From contig CM031857.1 of assembly GCA_018697195.1 (NCBI GenBank), forward strand, positions 60,513,697-60,577,696: a stretch of 64,000 nucleotides of DNA. The letters run 5' to 3'. A program made the position numbers and the translations under genes. How positions within the stretch are numbered: position 1 is the first letter of the stretch; every line of letters starts with the position of its first letter. Under the pieces are notes generated by a model, which was not told the origin of the DNA, ran no database searches, and saw nothing but the letters and a program-made list of their open reading frames with translations. Shown piece after piece: positions 1 to 47,500 of this stretch. The DNA is from Certhia americana. Its lineage: Eukaryota > Chordata > Aves > Passeriformes > Certhiidae.

Positions 1-3000
1 TTTTCTTTTTTTTGTTGACCAGCTCACATCACATGAATGTGGCCATGTCAGAAAAGCTGTGGGTGACAAGGAATCAGTTTGGAGAGGTGAACCATGACCA
101 CCGGAAATTGTAGTTCCAGTTCTTACATTCAGACTGACAGCTAGACAGATAGGGCTCAAACAAATCTGTAGAAGCCAGATGCTACACAGTAGCAGTTTCC
201 CTATGAGCTTCTATCCTGTTCAGAAAGATTTGTAGAAGAGTACACTGACAAATAAGCGTAATTGCTAAAATATCTGAGAGGTGATAGACATTACCACTTC
301 TTGTCTAATCTTGCCATGGAAGCTTAAATAAAATGATGAATTGTCTTTGCAGCAAGAGACCTAAACCTTTATTGTATAAATAATGTAGCTATTTCAAATT
401 ACTTGTTTTGAAGCTAGTTTTTTTTATTTTTGAAGGCAGTTTTATATTTTCTCTCCACTAGCAAGTCAGAGGTGTGTTAATTTGGCTTCCTGAGTAGATG
501 ATGAAATAAGATGATGAATATAATGGTTTTATACTTAGTATAACGTTAGTGTTATTAAGCCAAATAACATTATGAAACTTTAGAATAAAGTTTGTTTATC
601 CTGTCTGAAGGTGTTGCCCTTGCACCTACTTGTCAGCTTCTACTTGTTCAATTCTATTACTGTTTTGTTTCATTCAGAACAGTGTTTGAAAATTGCTTTC
701 TGGAGGAATCAAGTTTTAGTAATAAAAGACTCAATACAATGTAGCATATGTGTAATGAATGCAGTATTATCACACTGCATCAGGAATAAATGTGGTCTTC
801 CTTGTAGCATTCAATTTTGTCATAAGGTGGATTCTTGACTGGAAATTTCAAGTCTTTTTAAGTGTCCTTATTTAAGTGATAGTAAGTAAATAAGGAAGGA
901 GTAAATGAGACTGTGACTGCATGATTTTTTTTTTCCAAGACTATTTGGAAATATAAGGTGAAATGTCATGGACATCTTTAGGAAAAAATACAGTTCCAAA
1001 TAATTTTTGCTTTGTGGTGTTCCTCCTGTTCTGATGGTGACTGATGTTCCAAACATGAAGGATCAGTATCTGTAAGATACTGATGGTACCCTTTGTATGA
1101 GGGAACGAGTGTTTTGTATTGCTATTAAACAAAATCCAGACAATATGTAAGTGAAGCCTGAAGCAAATCTGCAGAGGTGATTGGTGAGACTGTTTTATAG
1201 GCTCTTAAATTTGTAACACTTAGAATTACAGATCATCTAAAAGTGAAACTCTCTAGTATACTTGCAGATTTTTTCTGTTTTGGTGAAGGTGAGGCTAAAT
1301 ATTGAGATTACTTCATAGAAGATGGAGTAGTTTTAGGTATACTTCAAAGTACATATATAAAGGAAGCAAGGATACAATAGTACATAATATCTAGCAATCT
1401 CATACTGTAAACCTTAGTTTCTTAAGAGATTCTTTAGGAAATAGGCTTTTAGTGTCATGATACAAATAGTGCAAAAAGGATAAAAGAAGTACACTGAATG
1501 TATTTACAACAAAGTTTACTGTGAATGATAGTCACTGCTGGGTTATGAGGAAATTCACTTGTAAGTTAAAAAAGATTGTGTGTGTGTGTTGCCAGCTTGC
1601 TTTTTATGTGGTGCAATGTGAAACGGTTTCCAAAGCAGCTGCTCTCACTTCTCAGGAGAGAGTGCTCCTTGAGAAGAAGGTATCAGGGCTCTTATTTACC
1701 ATCAGATCATTAGAATTCTTTCATTATGGATAACAGTTTTTTGCAAAAAATTGTTATGATTCATAATTCATGTAATTTGTAAATGTTGGTAAATAGGTGG
1801 TTAGTTTTTAAAGGCTTTTTTGCCATTTGCCCAATTGCACATTTGAGCAGTAGATTGGAGCAATCTTTTTTTTCAATGTGATTTCTTGATTCTGATTTGA
1901 GAAAGAAAGAAAAAAGTGTAAATTCAGCATGCTCTTCGTGATTATAAGACATGAGAAATTAATCCAATGCTTGAGTTCTCGTCTAGCATACAATTATTTT
2001 TTTTAATTATAATTTGATTCAGTGTGGTAGTTCATTCCAAAATTGCCTGCATTTCTCTAGGTACAAACAAACAAGCAAACAAATAGAAATGCCAGAATAA
2101 GTGCAGAGTTTTTTGTGCCTGGAGTTCCTGCTCTGGGGAAGTGAAGTGGCTTGGCCATGAAATCAGTGTTGTACTGTGCTGCTTCAGTTAATAGGTACAG
2201 AGAGGTGTGAGCATGCTGCAGTGATCAGCCTTTGGTTAGCTCGCATTTCTAAGGCAGCATTTTAAGTGAACTGATTGGAACTAAAGCTGAAAAGTGTTAT
2301 GATTTCTGCACTTATAAGTGCTTTTCTTGAATAATTTATTGAATACTTTATCAGTGGTTTTTGCTCCAAGGAATGAGAAAAAGGATTATTCTTTTTTTTC
2401 ATCCTTGAAAGGAATTAATAACTATAAATGATTTAGAAAACAGTCTGGCTCCTGAATAAAAGTAGTTAGCTTGAGAGGAGAGGACCAAAAGTTTTAATTT
2501 TGGTATGTATTAGCTAAATTAATCTATTACTTAGTTTAAGAAATTCTCTGATAACATAGTGGCTTAAAGTTTATTTGTATTTATATTCCATTTCTCACAT
2601 GATGAATTTAAATCAATTCTACATCAGGGTAATAAATATGTAGGTAAACGCCATATATAGCCTTAAGTAATTAAGGCTGTCCCTTACAACAGGGTGTGTA
2701 TGTAGTCATGCGTGAATGTCTATTGGGTGAAAAGGACAGTAAGAAACGAAGATGATAAAAGAGAGAGACATTATAGGAAATGTGATTTCAGTGCATTGTA
2801 ACAGCATTAAGGACCTGTTCTTTTTTTTCCTAATATCACAGCATTTTGTTTCCAGCAGTGGCAGAAAGGAGATTGTTTTTAGGGTGAGATCACAGTCTGA
2901 GCACTTATACAGCCTTGGCATCCAGAACTGCTGTATTTATATCAGGGGATACAGTTCTGATTAATCCTTTCTGTGTTTGCTTATGCATAGGATCATGAAT

Positions 3001-3674
3001 TTCACAGAATGGTTGAGGATGGAGGTCATCTGGCTAAATGAAGGCCACCTAGAGCCAATTGTCCAGGACAGTGTCCTGACAGCTTTTCAGTATCTCTAAG
3101 GATGAGGACTCCCCAGCCTCCGTGTCTAGTCACCCTCACAGTCAAAAAATGTTTTGTAATGGAGTCAATCTCCTATGTTTCAGTTTCTGCTCACGGTCTT
3201 TGTCATCTTACTGGGCACCACTGAAAAGAGCCTGTCCTCAGCTGTGCAGATTGATAAGGTCTCCATGAACCTTTCCTTCTCTAGGTTGAATTGGTCCAAT
3301 CCCTTTTTAAAGGTGCTATGTGCCTTTACAACCTCTACAGGTAGCAAGTTCATTGGACATTGTATGAAGAAACATCTGCTGCCTATTTGTGTGCTGCTTT
3401 ATTCTATTAGTGTAGATTTTGGTATATAACTGAATTTTCTACATTTGCTCTATGTATTGCCTTAGTGATTATGCAAAATTCCTTAGTTTTCTATGTTTTT
3501 CTGCCTCTCCTCCAACCCTCTTCTTAGCTTAGGTGACCCAAGATTTAAAAATACAAATTTTTTTTCACTTAAAATGTCCACCTTGCAAGTTTCATATACT
3601 TTCTGAAATAGAGATGTTTATCATATAATCTGGTTTCTGTTTGCAATTTATTAATTATCAATTTTCTTTTTCAG
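1..3674 (+). other. TDRD3: TDRD3 intron upstream of the first visible exon
   Basis: AT-rich intron ending in a clear polypyrimidine tract and CAG at 3661-3674. Apart from the CR1 fragment at 2990-3350 I see nothing recognisable. The short open frames here have no family resemblance and no splice context. The exon encoding the end of the OB-fold region is not visible, so it lies before position 1. Confidence 0.8.
2990..3350 (-). mobile_element. CR1 LINE 3' fragment, antisense to TDRD3
   Basis: The block starts (3' end of the element) with the CR1-like tail 'cacagaatggttgaggatgg' and continues through the usual reverse-complement CR1 phrases ('gtcaccctcacagt', 'gggcaccactgaaaagagcc', 'ctttccttctctaggttgaa'). 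It covers only the untranslated 3' end of the element, and the divergence suggests an old copy. Boundaries are approximate. Confidence 0.85.
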
Positions 3675-37265
<33,591 letters not shown>

Positions 37266-37282
37266 TTAATAAGGAAAGAAAG
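37266..37282 (+). other. TDRD3: TDRD3 3' UTR, part in the stop-codon exon
   Basis: Only 17 nt of 3' UTR precede a good donor (AG then gtaaat at 37283). This short first part is inferred from the donor and from the terminal-exon-like sequence near 41350. If the donor is not used, the UTR simply continues into the following sequence. Confidence 0.65.
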
Positions 37283-40200
37283 GTAAATATAAGGTACTGG
37301 TGCTTTATATATTGGTTTAGATTTCAAGATAAACAGATCTGGATTGTTCTATAGTTTTCTTAGGGATATTGGTATATTTAGATAGAAGTTGGATATCTCT
37401 GTTTCTCTGATTTTTGTATCTTAGGAGGACTTAATATATCTGTGGGGAGAGGGAAAGCAACTAAAAGACTTCTGTCGGAGTCCAGAACACTTCTCTGACT
37501 GTCCTGGATGATTTCAGACCCAGACAGGGGGCTGAAAGACCTTGGCAAGGAGTCAAAAACTCCTGTGCCTTCAATTTTAGCCCTTGGGAGAAATTAACAT
37601 CTCAGTGTGAGTGAGGATTTACAGGCCACAAGAGTTTAAGTAGAGTGGTAGTTAATTGGTCACAGGGTGAAAAATAGATTTCTGGGTTTTTAGAATGGTA
37701 AGCAGAAAAGACAAGATGGAGGAACCTCATGGCTTTTGGGCTTCTTCCTTCTTCTTCATCTGCTCCATTTTCTGCTGATATGGTGCCACTTCTGGTTGGC
37801 TTAGAGTAGAGACTGACTTTCTAATAGAGATGATAGGTACTGGAAAATTCTTGTAAACACTGTGGATGTAATTTTTAGTATAAAAGTACCGGCCACCTTA
37901 GGGGCAGTGATTTTTGCCTTGAACTGGCTTGCTGCACAGACCTCCATGAGTCAAGGAAAGAATGTAATAGATAAGAAAGAATAAACAACCTTGGAAAACA
38001 GAAGAGATGGCTCTCGACCTTTTCTTTGATCTCAGGGCTGGGGAAAAGAGACTTTTTGCATCTCGGGGATCACCAAAACACACAAAAACCTGAGAGACTT
38101 CAACAAATAGCTTTTGAGTTTTTCTTTATGTCAAGACTCAAGTCATCTCAGCAAGTTTTTTTCTGATGCTTTTTCACTGGAGAGCAGCAGCAAGATTCTC
38201 TGATTCACATAGATTAAGCAGCTACAGTCCCTGTTGAACTCAGGAGTGTCTAGCTCTGTCCAAGGTCCCATATTCTACTTTTTATAAGCCATTTATGTGA
38301 ATAAATATTCTTTCTGTTGTTTTGCTTGCATGAGAAGGAGAAATATAACTCCATTAAATAGGGAGGTGCAAAGACAAAGAATATTTATGATACTCTAAAT
38401 CTTGAGGATATACTTGCACCTATATTAATTACCAGAAATTAAGGGATTATATATCATCCTTAGAAATGACACCTGCTACATGCATTCATAAATTTAAAAA
38501 GGCCAGCCAGATAAAACAGTTACAGTAATTTCATTGACCAAATCTCGTAAGTTGTGCTTCTTTAATTTCACTGGTTGGTCTTCTAAATTCTTAATTTACA
38601 AAAAATGGTCAACAGTCTATCCTGACTAAAGAAAGCTTTGGTAAGTCACATAATATTTGATATACACTCATAGTGTGTCTTTATCTTGAATCTGATTTTT
38701 TTTCACTATCCAGTTTTTTTTTACCAATCTCTTTTTTGTTCTTTTCATTACTCCAGTCCTCCACATTTTGTTGGCTTAACAAGTGCTGCTAATCTCTGTA
38801 CCTTTTGATATTTCTGACATGCAATAACATGATTCTACTTTAGAGTATATGTTAAAATATATTTTTCATTTATGGCAGTACTGGCAATATAAGAAAGGTG
38901 ATAATTATTCTATTTTTGCCAATATAATTCAAATTTCTATTTTAAGTACATGTATCAATGATTATTAGTAAACATGTCCTGAGACAATTTATGAAGAAAT
39001 TATTCTGGACACTGAACAGCTTTAACCAGCACAGTTTACCCCAAGCAGTGTCAAGTGATCAGTTGAATGAGAGATGTGAAGTGTACACAGCAGTCAAAGC
39101 CAGGGAATTTTTTTGTCTCTTAAGTAATATTTTTGGTATTTCTCTGATTTTACAGTATAAATCTGGAAAACTCTACTTAGCTTTGGTCAGCTATGTGGCA
39201 CCAGGGAGAGTGGTAGTAACTCCTGTATCTCAAAAGAAAATTACTTGTTGGTAGATAAGGAACAACCTTTCTAAGGCACAGGTGATTTCTCTTTGCAGGT
39301 GTTCCTATACTTTGTTTTAAAGATTATAATGGGATCCTGATTTAAATGGACAGCAGATCTGGTATCAAAACTTACCTGAGACAGAAAATAAGCGTCAGAG
39401 CTTTTCCTTTTTATTGGGCTTTCCCAAAAATAAGTAGTTGGTATAATCAGTTCTTCACTGATTTTAAATGGAGGCAGAAAATCAATCACAGTCCTTTTCT
39501 AAGTTTTCAGCTTACCCAGACTTGTACAACAATGTAGCTTTAATGTCTTGATACGTAAAAGTTCAGGAGTATTAAATGTCAGTTTCTAGAAGTGAATTTC
39601 TATATGGATTCTGCCTCCTTTTCTTTTCTTAGATCTTTTGAGAGCATGGCATACTGTTCTTGTTTCAAGTTTTTAATAACCTGTTAAATGAAAACAAGAT
39701 ATATTGGGGAAGTTTTAAGGGATCCAGTGAGGCATAATTTTACTACAACTTTCTGCTGCAGGAAGCTTTACCTCTTCAACAGAACATTTATTAGTGACAC
39801 CTTTCCTTGGTGAAAGGGAGTATCTCTCTATTATGTTAACTAACTTAATGTCTTTTTCTTGAAGAGATGAAAAACTACTGATGATGATTATTTTATATCA
39901 TAAATTGGTAAATTCAGTAGAATTTTAATGTTGTAGTTTGTAACATTTAGAATTCCAAGGTATGTGGTTCTCAAAGGGAACTTAATACGAAAACTGGAGT
40001 TTGCTGGCCATATTTGTACTGGGTATGATAGGGATGTATCAAAAATGAAACATGAGGTCCATACAGCCAAAGTATCAACTCATACCCAAAACCTTTTAGA
40101 TCTACCTGTATAATCTTATATCATTTTGCAAAGAGGACTTAGAAAAGCAGTGGTGCAGCAATGCTGAAATGAGGCTGTACTGCTGCTTGGATTAGTGTTC

Positions 40201-41349
40201 AGCACACTCATTCAGGGGTTGAATTTGGGCATGCACATCTGGAATTAATATCACCAAATAATCAGTTCAAAATCTTTGTCTGTACTGCAAGGGGTCTTAA
40301 GCGGGAGGAGGTTCAAGATTTAAAACTCTGATTTGGTTTTTAAAAGTGGAATTTGGATCAATGGAGCTGGTCAGTCTGGGGAAGAGAAGTCTCTAACAGG
40401 ATCTTATTGCAGTATTTCAGTATATGAAAAGGATCTTCTGAAAAAGATGGAGAGGGACAAACACTGCAGACTTCTAGGAAGTCTTGTCCTGGTGATGTTT
40501 ATAAAGACAGAGAGATAAAGTAGAAGCATGGGATAGTCAGTACATAACTGTGGTTGACCTAGAAATTATCATTTATTAATATCCGGCAGTGTGAGATGGA
40601 GTACAGTAAGTCAGCATTTTATCAGATGGAATTTTATGTAGGTATGAGTCACATACTAGGTTTAATGGGTCTGTAAAATAAGATATTACTCCTAGAGAGT
40701 CAAGATACAAGTGTTAGAATCTAACAATAATAAAAATACATCCTGAGATTACATTTTCTTTATCGAATGTCTTAATAGTCTGAAATTGAAGAGGAGCAAA
40801 TAATCAGAAATGAATGTTTGAAGTGTCAGACCTTTTGGAGGAGATTGAAAGAACCTACGAGTGTGAACCTATAAGTGCTTGGACCTTATATGGTTTTTGA
40901 ATCTTCCTTTGCTCCATGACAGAACTAATCTACAGCTTCTCACATTTGCTATAAAATCTGTATTGAAGTCCTTAACAATGGAGAAATTGTGGTTTTGTGA
41001 GAGAGCCTTTACCAGAAAGCGTTCTTTGTATTAGACTGATCATATTTATTGCATTGAAGTGCAGACTTCTGATTTATTCTTTTAAAGAATTGTGTCTCCA
41101 TAAGTACTGAAAAGCAGATATCCACTCTTTTGGAGGAAGAAAATGAAGTGACAGTGAAGCCTATGTTACACAGAGAGCCCAGGGATGGGGGGGTACTTAT
41201 ATTTTCTTGAGTGCCAATATTTTTTGTACTTACCTGTTGTGTTTTAGTTTTTTCATTTAGAAACCTTCTTGGAGTCAAGGGGAATTCACTGGCAGCTCCC
41301 AACTTGCTGAACACTTCTTCTAGAAGAAGTTCTGGGGTTTTCTAAGCAG
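37283..41349 (+). other. TDRD3: Probable 3' UTR intron of TDRD3 (4.07 kb)
   Basis: Runs from the gtaaat donor to 'ttttctaagcag'. It contains the sense LTR-like block at 37473-38095; the remainder (38.1-41.3 kb) is AT-rich with no recognised repeat or gene. Confidence 0.6.
37473..38095 (+). mobile_element. LTR-like element (probable solo ERV LTR), sense to TDRD3
   Basis: A moderately GC-rich block begins TGTCGGAGTCCAG, has TATAAAA at 37879-37885 and AATAAA at 37980-37985, about 95 bp later. This is the order expected for U3-R of a retroviral LTR on the + strand. A 6-bp GACTTC directly precedes the TG (37467-37472) and recurs at 38096-38101, a possible target-site duplication. The 3' end does not finish in CA, however, so the right border is unsure (an alternative is near 38084). 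No internal viral genes are attached, so it would be a solo LTR. The family is not named. Confidence 0.65.
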
Positions 41350-41515
41350 CAGAATGGAACAAAGAAAGCTCATGTGAGCGGAAGGAATTTGGACCTGACA
41401 CCACAAAAGACTTTTTTAAAGTTCTTAGTTAAATGAAGCTGAATACTTTTTACATATGAAAGAGGCAAATTGTCATTGCTGCCATCAATAAAACCACAGT
41501 GCACTATTCTATTCT
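41350..41515 (+). other. TDRD3: Probable terminal 3' UTR exon of TDRD3
   Basis: Begins after a run of three possible acceptors (AAG-CAG-CAG at 41344-41352). It includes 'gaatggaacaaagaaagctc' and 'gaaggaatttggacctgaca', and ends shortly after AATAAA. It resembles, as far as I can recall, the mammalian TDRD3 3' UTR. The acceptor's pyrimidine tract is weak, so the exact 5' border is uncertain by 3-9 nt. The end is set by the usual 10-30 nt distance from the poly(A) signal. Confidence 0.6.
41487..41492 (+). terminator. TDRD3: Poly(A) signal AATAAA, probable TDRD3 end
   Basis: Canonical hexamer followed within 30-45 nt by a T/GT-rich stretch ('ttctttgccttgtattcttt'), the usual downstream element. 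Cleavage is expected near 41,505-41,520. Confidence 0.7.
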
Positions 41516-44500
41516 TTGCCTTGTATTCTTTTTACGGAGCCTCCATTATTAGTTAATGAAATAATGTATCATGATTTTTTTCTTAATCTTGAACTGATTT
41601 TACTTAAAATATTGCTTCTCGTAAAATAAAATTAAAACATGTTTTCTCAAAAGCCGACAGGGTTGGGCATTTAATTTAGATTTTTGGTTAGCATTAGTGA
41701 AATATGTTAAAAAAATTTCAGCCAATTGTACAGTAAAATTCTGAATAGGTTTTTCCACTTTGTTTTCTGTGTTTGTTTTCCAAACTTGCGGAAGGAAAAA
41801 TTATAGATTTGCATATTATGTTCTTCGTGATCTGTGACCACAGGTCAAAGGGGAGAAAGAAAGAAAAAATATCAGTTTCAGTAATCATTTTCTAAATAAT
41901 TTTAGGTAAATATTTTCTTTATAGGAATATTTATATTAAAGAAATAGAAACATTTCTAAAAGGTACGGAAAAGTCATTTAACAAAAAATACTGATAGATG
42001 CACATTGGTGTTTTAAGCATAAATATGTGTATACCTGCACAGGTGTGAGCTGTTGTATAGGTACTAACTTTCTTGTAGTTTTAAACAACGCTTTTATTGC
42101 TTCATATTAATAGAATTTTTTCAATTGTCATTGATATTCAAAAGAATCTTATGTCAAACTACTTTTCATTCTAAGCTGTGTCTTTGAATCTTATGTGATT
42201 ATGACAAATAGATGAAATTTCACTATTTCTTTAGCTGAGAAGCACTCAAAATCTAGTTAACCTGTAAATCCCTTCTAAGCTTTATGCTGGTCATTTAAGA
42301 CTGAAATAGCACACGTGTTTTGGGGTAATTTTGTAAAGATAGAATTACACCTGAGAGATGTATTGATGGTGTAAATTGTACAGTTAATTCTACTGATTTC
42401 TCTCTGAGTGCTCATACAAAACTGTTTGAATAGAACCTTGTTTATTCAGACGATAAGAAGTTTTATATTGAGGATGTAATTGAATGTATCTGCAGTACAG
42501 AATGTGGATTATTGTCCAAATGCAGTCAAATCTCACCAATCACATAAATTTTTGCAACTAGTAAGGAACCAAATGTTTTGCTGTCTTAATGGATCCTAAG
42601 CAGCTTCTTCATAACTACTATGAACCTTACTAATAATTCTGAAGAATTTTGGAAGTTTTAAACATGAGCTGTACAATGTGGAAGTTCTACACTATCAACT
42701 AATACACAACCAATTTTATGAAGTTTGTTAGATTTATATTAGAAACCACTTTCCAAATAGTATGAAACATCCTGGTCAGTTCTGCTAAATTGTATCAGCA
42801 AATAAATAAACTATAGATCTAATACAGTGCATGTTGGATGCTTTACTTCCAGAATTATTGCTAAAACCACTGACACCAGCTATTCAGCTTCATTAAGAAA
42901 TGCAGCCATAGTATTGTTTTAAAAAGCAGTTTTGACTATTCTTTGCAAACAGGATGGCATTAAACAGTCCTACGGTCAGTGTACCAAAGCAACTTCTGAA
43001 ATTAAAATAACTTTTATGTTCTTTTGAGCTTTCCTTCTTGCTGTGAACTAAGTCATAAAATAAAGAAAAATGTAGTCTGATTTAGTGAACTTTAAAAAAT
43101 AATGCCTAGTTATGAAATTTTAAGACTCTACAAATACAAACCAGCATTCCTCTGTAGTGGCTGTGGCATTCTGAGATTATGACATGTATGTGCAGCTGTA
43201 GGCAAATGAAATATCCTTGAGAATGTTGTTTTTCTTTGTGAAAGTAAAAACCATTTCCTGGTCTTTTCACTGGGGCTGTGGATCTAGGAAGCCAGAGTAA
43301 GCAAACAGCTCCAGAGTCTTCTTGAAAAGTCATGTGGTTTTTATATATTTTATGATTACTTTCTGCTTTGGCTTCAATTGAAATAATATGTGCTGAAAGC
43401 TCTGCCTTTCAGGATCTGAAGAACTGTTGTTTGAATAGTTAAAAACTTATTGCATCAATCTGTTTTGAAAAGCAAGAATTCATATATTCATGCTTATTGG
43501 TTCCTGTGTCTGGAAGGTAGGTATATAAATTATATTCTTGATTTGCATGGTCCATCAAAACCAAAAATACAATAGTATTACAATACAGCCAGTCACACGG
43601 TAATAAAGTTTGCATGCACAAGAACAGCATTAATTTATTTAGCTTTTGTGTTCAGAAGAAATTACTGTGTCTAGATAGGTCTTCAAAACTGATGTGAACG
43701 TTAACTTCTAGTTCATCAAAAGCAACAGCAAAAGCAAACTCCTGAACTTGGTGTGGCCACATCTGTGTGGTTAAAGGGAAAAAGCTGATAAGAAGCACTG
43801 GATCCTGGTCCTGTACACTATTTATTTACTAGCTTGATCCTGGTCCTGTACACTATTTATTTACTGGCTCTGTATTGCAGTGTATCTGGCTAGCGGTTGC
43901 CAAGACAAACCTGTCACAGGAAGTTTGCCCTTTGTGAGGTGGACATGAGCCAACCTGTGCTTCTTGACCTGTGAACCAGTAGGTCCCTGGTTAATGGCTT
44001 TCCTTTGCTAGGATTAGAGATAGACCTTTTGAGAATTTCTGTGTTAAAATTAGAGGAGTGCAATTCAAATTAGGTGTTTTTCTTGCCTTTGACTTGTGTA
44101 TAACATTTTATCAAATGAAAAAAAAAGTCAGAATTTCTTGTTTGTTCTAAATTATTCTAAAAGTTCTATGCCGAGTTGGTAATACTGTCATTGACCAGGA
44201 TTTTTTTTTCCTCCTTTATATTCTTGAGAGATAAAATAATTTTTAAACGAAAAGTAGAAATGTTGTGGTTTTATCTTACAGGTTTTCAGAATTTTGCATT
44301 AAAATGTGATTGAAATTGTCATGATTGCATTTAAAATTCTTCCTTGGTCTAATATCTTCTGATAGATACTCACATGTATATTTTAATATAGCTTTTCTTT
44401 TTGTCACTAGCATGTACTTTCTTTTTAAGTCTTTGGCAACAACTATGCAAAGCATTTTGAGGATTACTTGTCAAGGTCACTCTTCCAAGAAACATTGCTG

Positions 44501-47500
44501 GAATTTTCTCTGCAGAATCTCTTGTCTTGAGATGAAATGTTTCCTATGCAGATGAAAGTTGTTGGCTTGTTGGATTATGCCTTTCCAAGGCAGTATTAAC
44601 AACACATATTTTCATTAGGATGCAAAATGTTGATATCACAGGAAAGACAAATCTTATCTGTAATATGTACTTGGCATTAGATACATGAAGATTTAGCTTC
44701 AGGTAAATCTGAAGGAATATTTGCAAGAGAATTCTCAAACAGCCAAAGTAGCTACTGATTGTTGGTAGCTGAAATAATCTGGTAGTGTAGGGTATACAGT
44801 CCCTTTTTAGTATTCTGATTAGAAGGAGCTTCATACATAAAAATCTCCAGTGCTTTTATGCAAACCCAGGAATATATAGTTTGAAGTGACTCTCCATAGA
44901 TTGTTTCTTGAAGAACAATTCTATTTCAGCTGTCTTTTTATCATGTGACTTGATCCAGCTCTAGTAAAATGCCGTAACTTTCTTGAGAGGAGTGTAAGCC
45001 TGAAGAATGACCAACTGCACAATTAAGTTCAGTTTAGCTTTCTGCTTGCTATGCAACTATTGGGATATTGTGGTTTTTTTTTTTTCTTTATGGAATGTTT
45101 TTGGTGACTTACTGTAGGAGAGCAGCTAAACCATGGAAAGTACTCCAAACTTGTAAGCACTGGTCCTCTCAATAGCATGGTATGCACGTGAAAAGCTTTG
45201 TGGTGCTATCTTTAAAAACAGTGATAAAGACTCATAATTAGTCTTATTTTCAGTATTTACTTCATATCACTTGCTTATGTTAGCCTGTTCTGGCTTGAAA
45301 TTGCAATTGTGTTCTGAGAATGATTCAAAATAATGTAAAGGGAGAGAAATTATATCAGTACTTAATTTTCCCACAAGATTGAGAGGCCAAAAAACGTCAG
45401 TTTCTATGCAAGCACATGGGCAGTTGATGGACATAATTATGTCCTGGAAATTATGATGTTATGAGCGAAATCAAAATCTAGTATAAATTTAAAAAATTTT
45501 ACATGTATTTAAATAAATAGGAACTGTGGGGAGGCAAATGATTAAGTGTATAAAACCAACAGAGAACTATTGATTGTCTAAAAAAAATTGGCAGCTGCTT
45601 CTGTGGAAAATGTTTGTAGTTATTTCATAGTGCTGTGTAATTTTTCATGCAACTTGACTATTTCTATCATAAAATGAGTGCATAGGTAAGTTTTGTGCAG
45701 AAGATATTAATGTAATTTTCAGACAGTTTAGTTTGTTATAGGATCTTGAATGCTTTGCATTTATAGAGTGTGTTTCTAAACTGCAAAGGTTAAAGAAAAT
45801 AAATAATACTTTATATTTGTTTTATAGTCAAAATAGTCCCAGGCTTATTTTATTAGTTGTTTGATGGATGGCTGTGCCTCTGCTAAAGCAACTATAATCT
45901 AAATTGACTGTGCACAGATTGAGTCTCAATCTAACTGTATTTGTGCTGAATATTTTTCTGTAGCTATTTAGCAAAGGAACTTGTTTACAATAATAATAAA
46001 AGTGAAAAGCAAAATAAAGAAGGAATGCTTATCATTTTGATAGGCCATGAAGGAAGCCATGGGTTTTTTCCACTGGGGAACTAGAATAGCATATCCAAAG
46101 TCCATGTTCCATGTGCTGTTTGAATGCAAAGTAGCTTTCTTCAAAAATTATATTTTAATCTTTTTCCCCCAGTCTGCTAATTAAAAAAATACTTTAGCCC
46201 AGTGTAATTCGTGGGATAAGACAGGTGATCTACTTTGATATTTCATTGCTCTTGCCATATCAATCTTGTGATCAAATGCTCCCAATAATAGATATTCTTG
46301 GTAGCCAGGTACTAAGTGTGGGTTTTATTCCAATTTATTACATTAAAATGTTTATCAAAACTTGAATTTACTTTGTACATGGCAAAGATGAGACGTTATA
46401 CTGACTTCTAGCACAAATAGAAGCTGCAATTTCACGTATTCCAGCTGCAGAAATAACAATGGAATTCAGTTGTGCTACTCCATTTTGCTTAATTGCTTTA
46501 ACTTTGATCTCTCATTTTCAAAAAGAAAATAAATTCTTATAGCTGTACATAAACCATTGAAAATGGACTGAGTTTAAAACAAGAAGCTGATGTCTATTAT
46601 AGAAAGAAACAGAAAATTGCAAGAGTTGTGAAATGTGAAAACTTGTCATGCATATCAGCCAAGAACCTTTATGCTCTCTGTATGTGGAATTGTGCAATTT
46701 TTTTCCAAAATAATGAAGATTTGAATAAGTCCTATATAGAATAATCGTATTTGAAAACAATTTATTCCTGTATTTCATTTAGTCACTGTACTCTGTGAGG
46801 AACCTGGCTTTCATTTCCTCTGGCACTGTAGCTTTCTCACAGCTCTTTGCAAGAAGCCAGACAATGATTGGGAGTATCAGATGAATATTGATAGAGAAGT
46901 TAAGGTACTGATCTTGGTGTGTGAGTTCCTCCAAATTTAATGTGAAAAGCTGCACCCTGGAAGGTGTGAAAGAAGCTGTGACACTGGTTAAATAGCTGTA
47001 GAAGGTGAATGTTCTATCATTAATGCATCATTCATGTGTTGCAAAGTGCAGTTGTGTGTACTGGAACAAGGACAAGGCAGGTGGAAAAATAACTGTAAAT
47101 GATCATACGGTAACAATTTTTTCCAAATGGAGTTTTCATCTGAAAAGTACTTAGCATATTGAAATGCAGATACTAATGAGCAGAATGTACAGTGTTTATA
47201 GAAAGAACCTCAGATTTAAAATGCTTTGAAATTGTCATCCATATCAGTACCATTTTTTTGACTTCCCTCTTGCAGTAATGTGATTCTTTTGAGGCAGGTG
47301 TTAAGAAAGTCTTTAGCACTGTTTGCCTGAGGTGTAGGTGAGATACTGCTGCTTTCTAGTAGGCCAATAAAACCAGTCTGCCACTAGATTATGTATTTTC
47401 TCTTTTCATTGGTGGTTAGAGATAGCAGTAGCTATATATTATTCCCTTGATACAACTGGAGACCACTCTTGTAGTAAGGGCAGCCCATGTAGTCTCTTTT

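Noticed and set aside
1..120. Possible upstream TDRD3 exon near the window start
   Set aside because: No reading frame there resembles the OB-fold region, and no acceptor-donor pair with fitting phase was seen.
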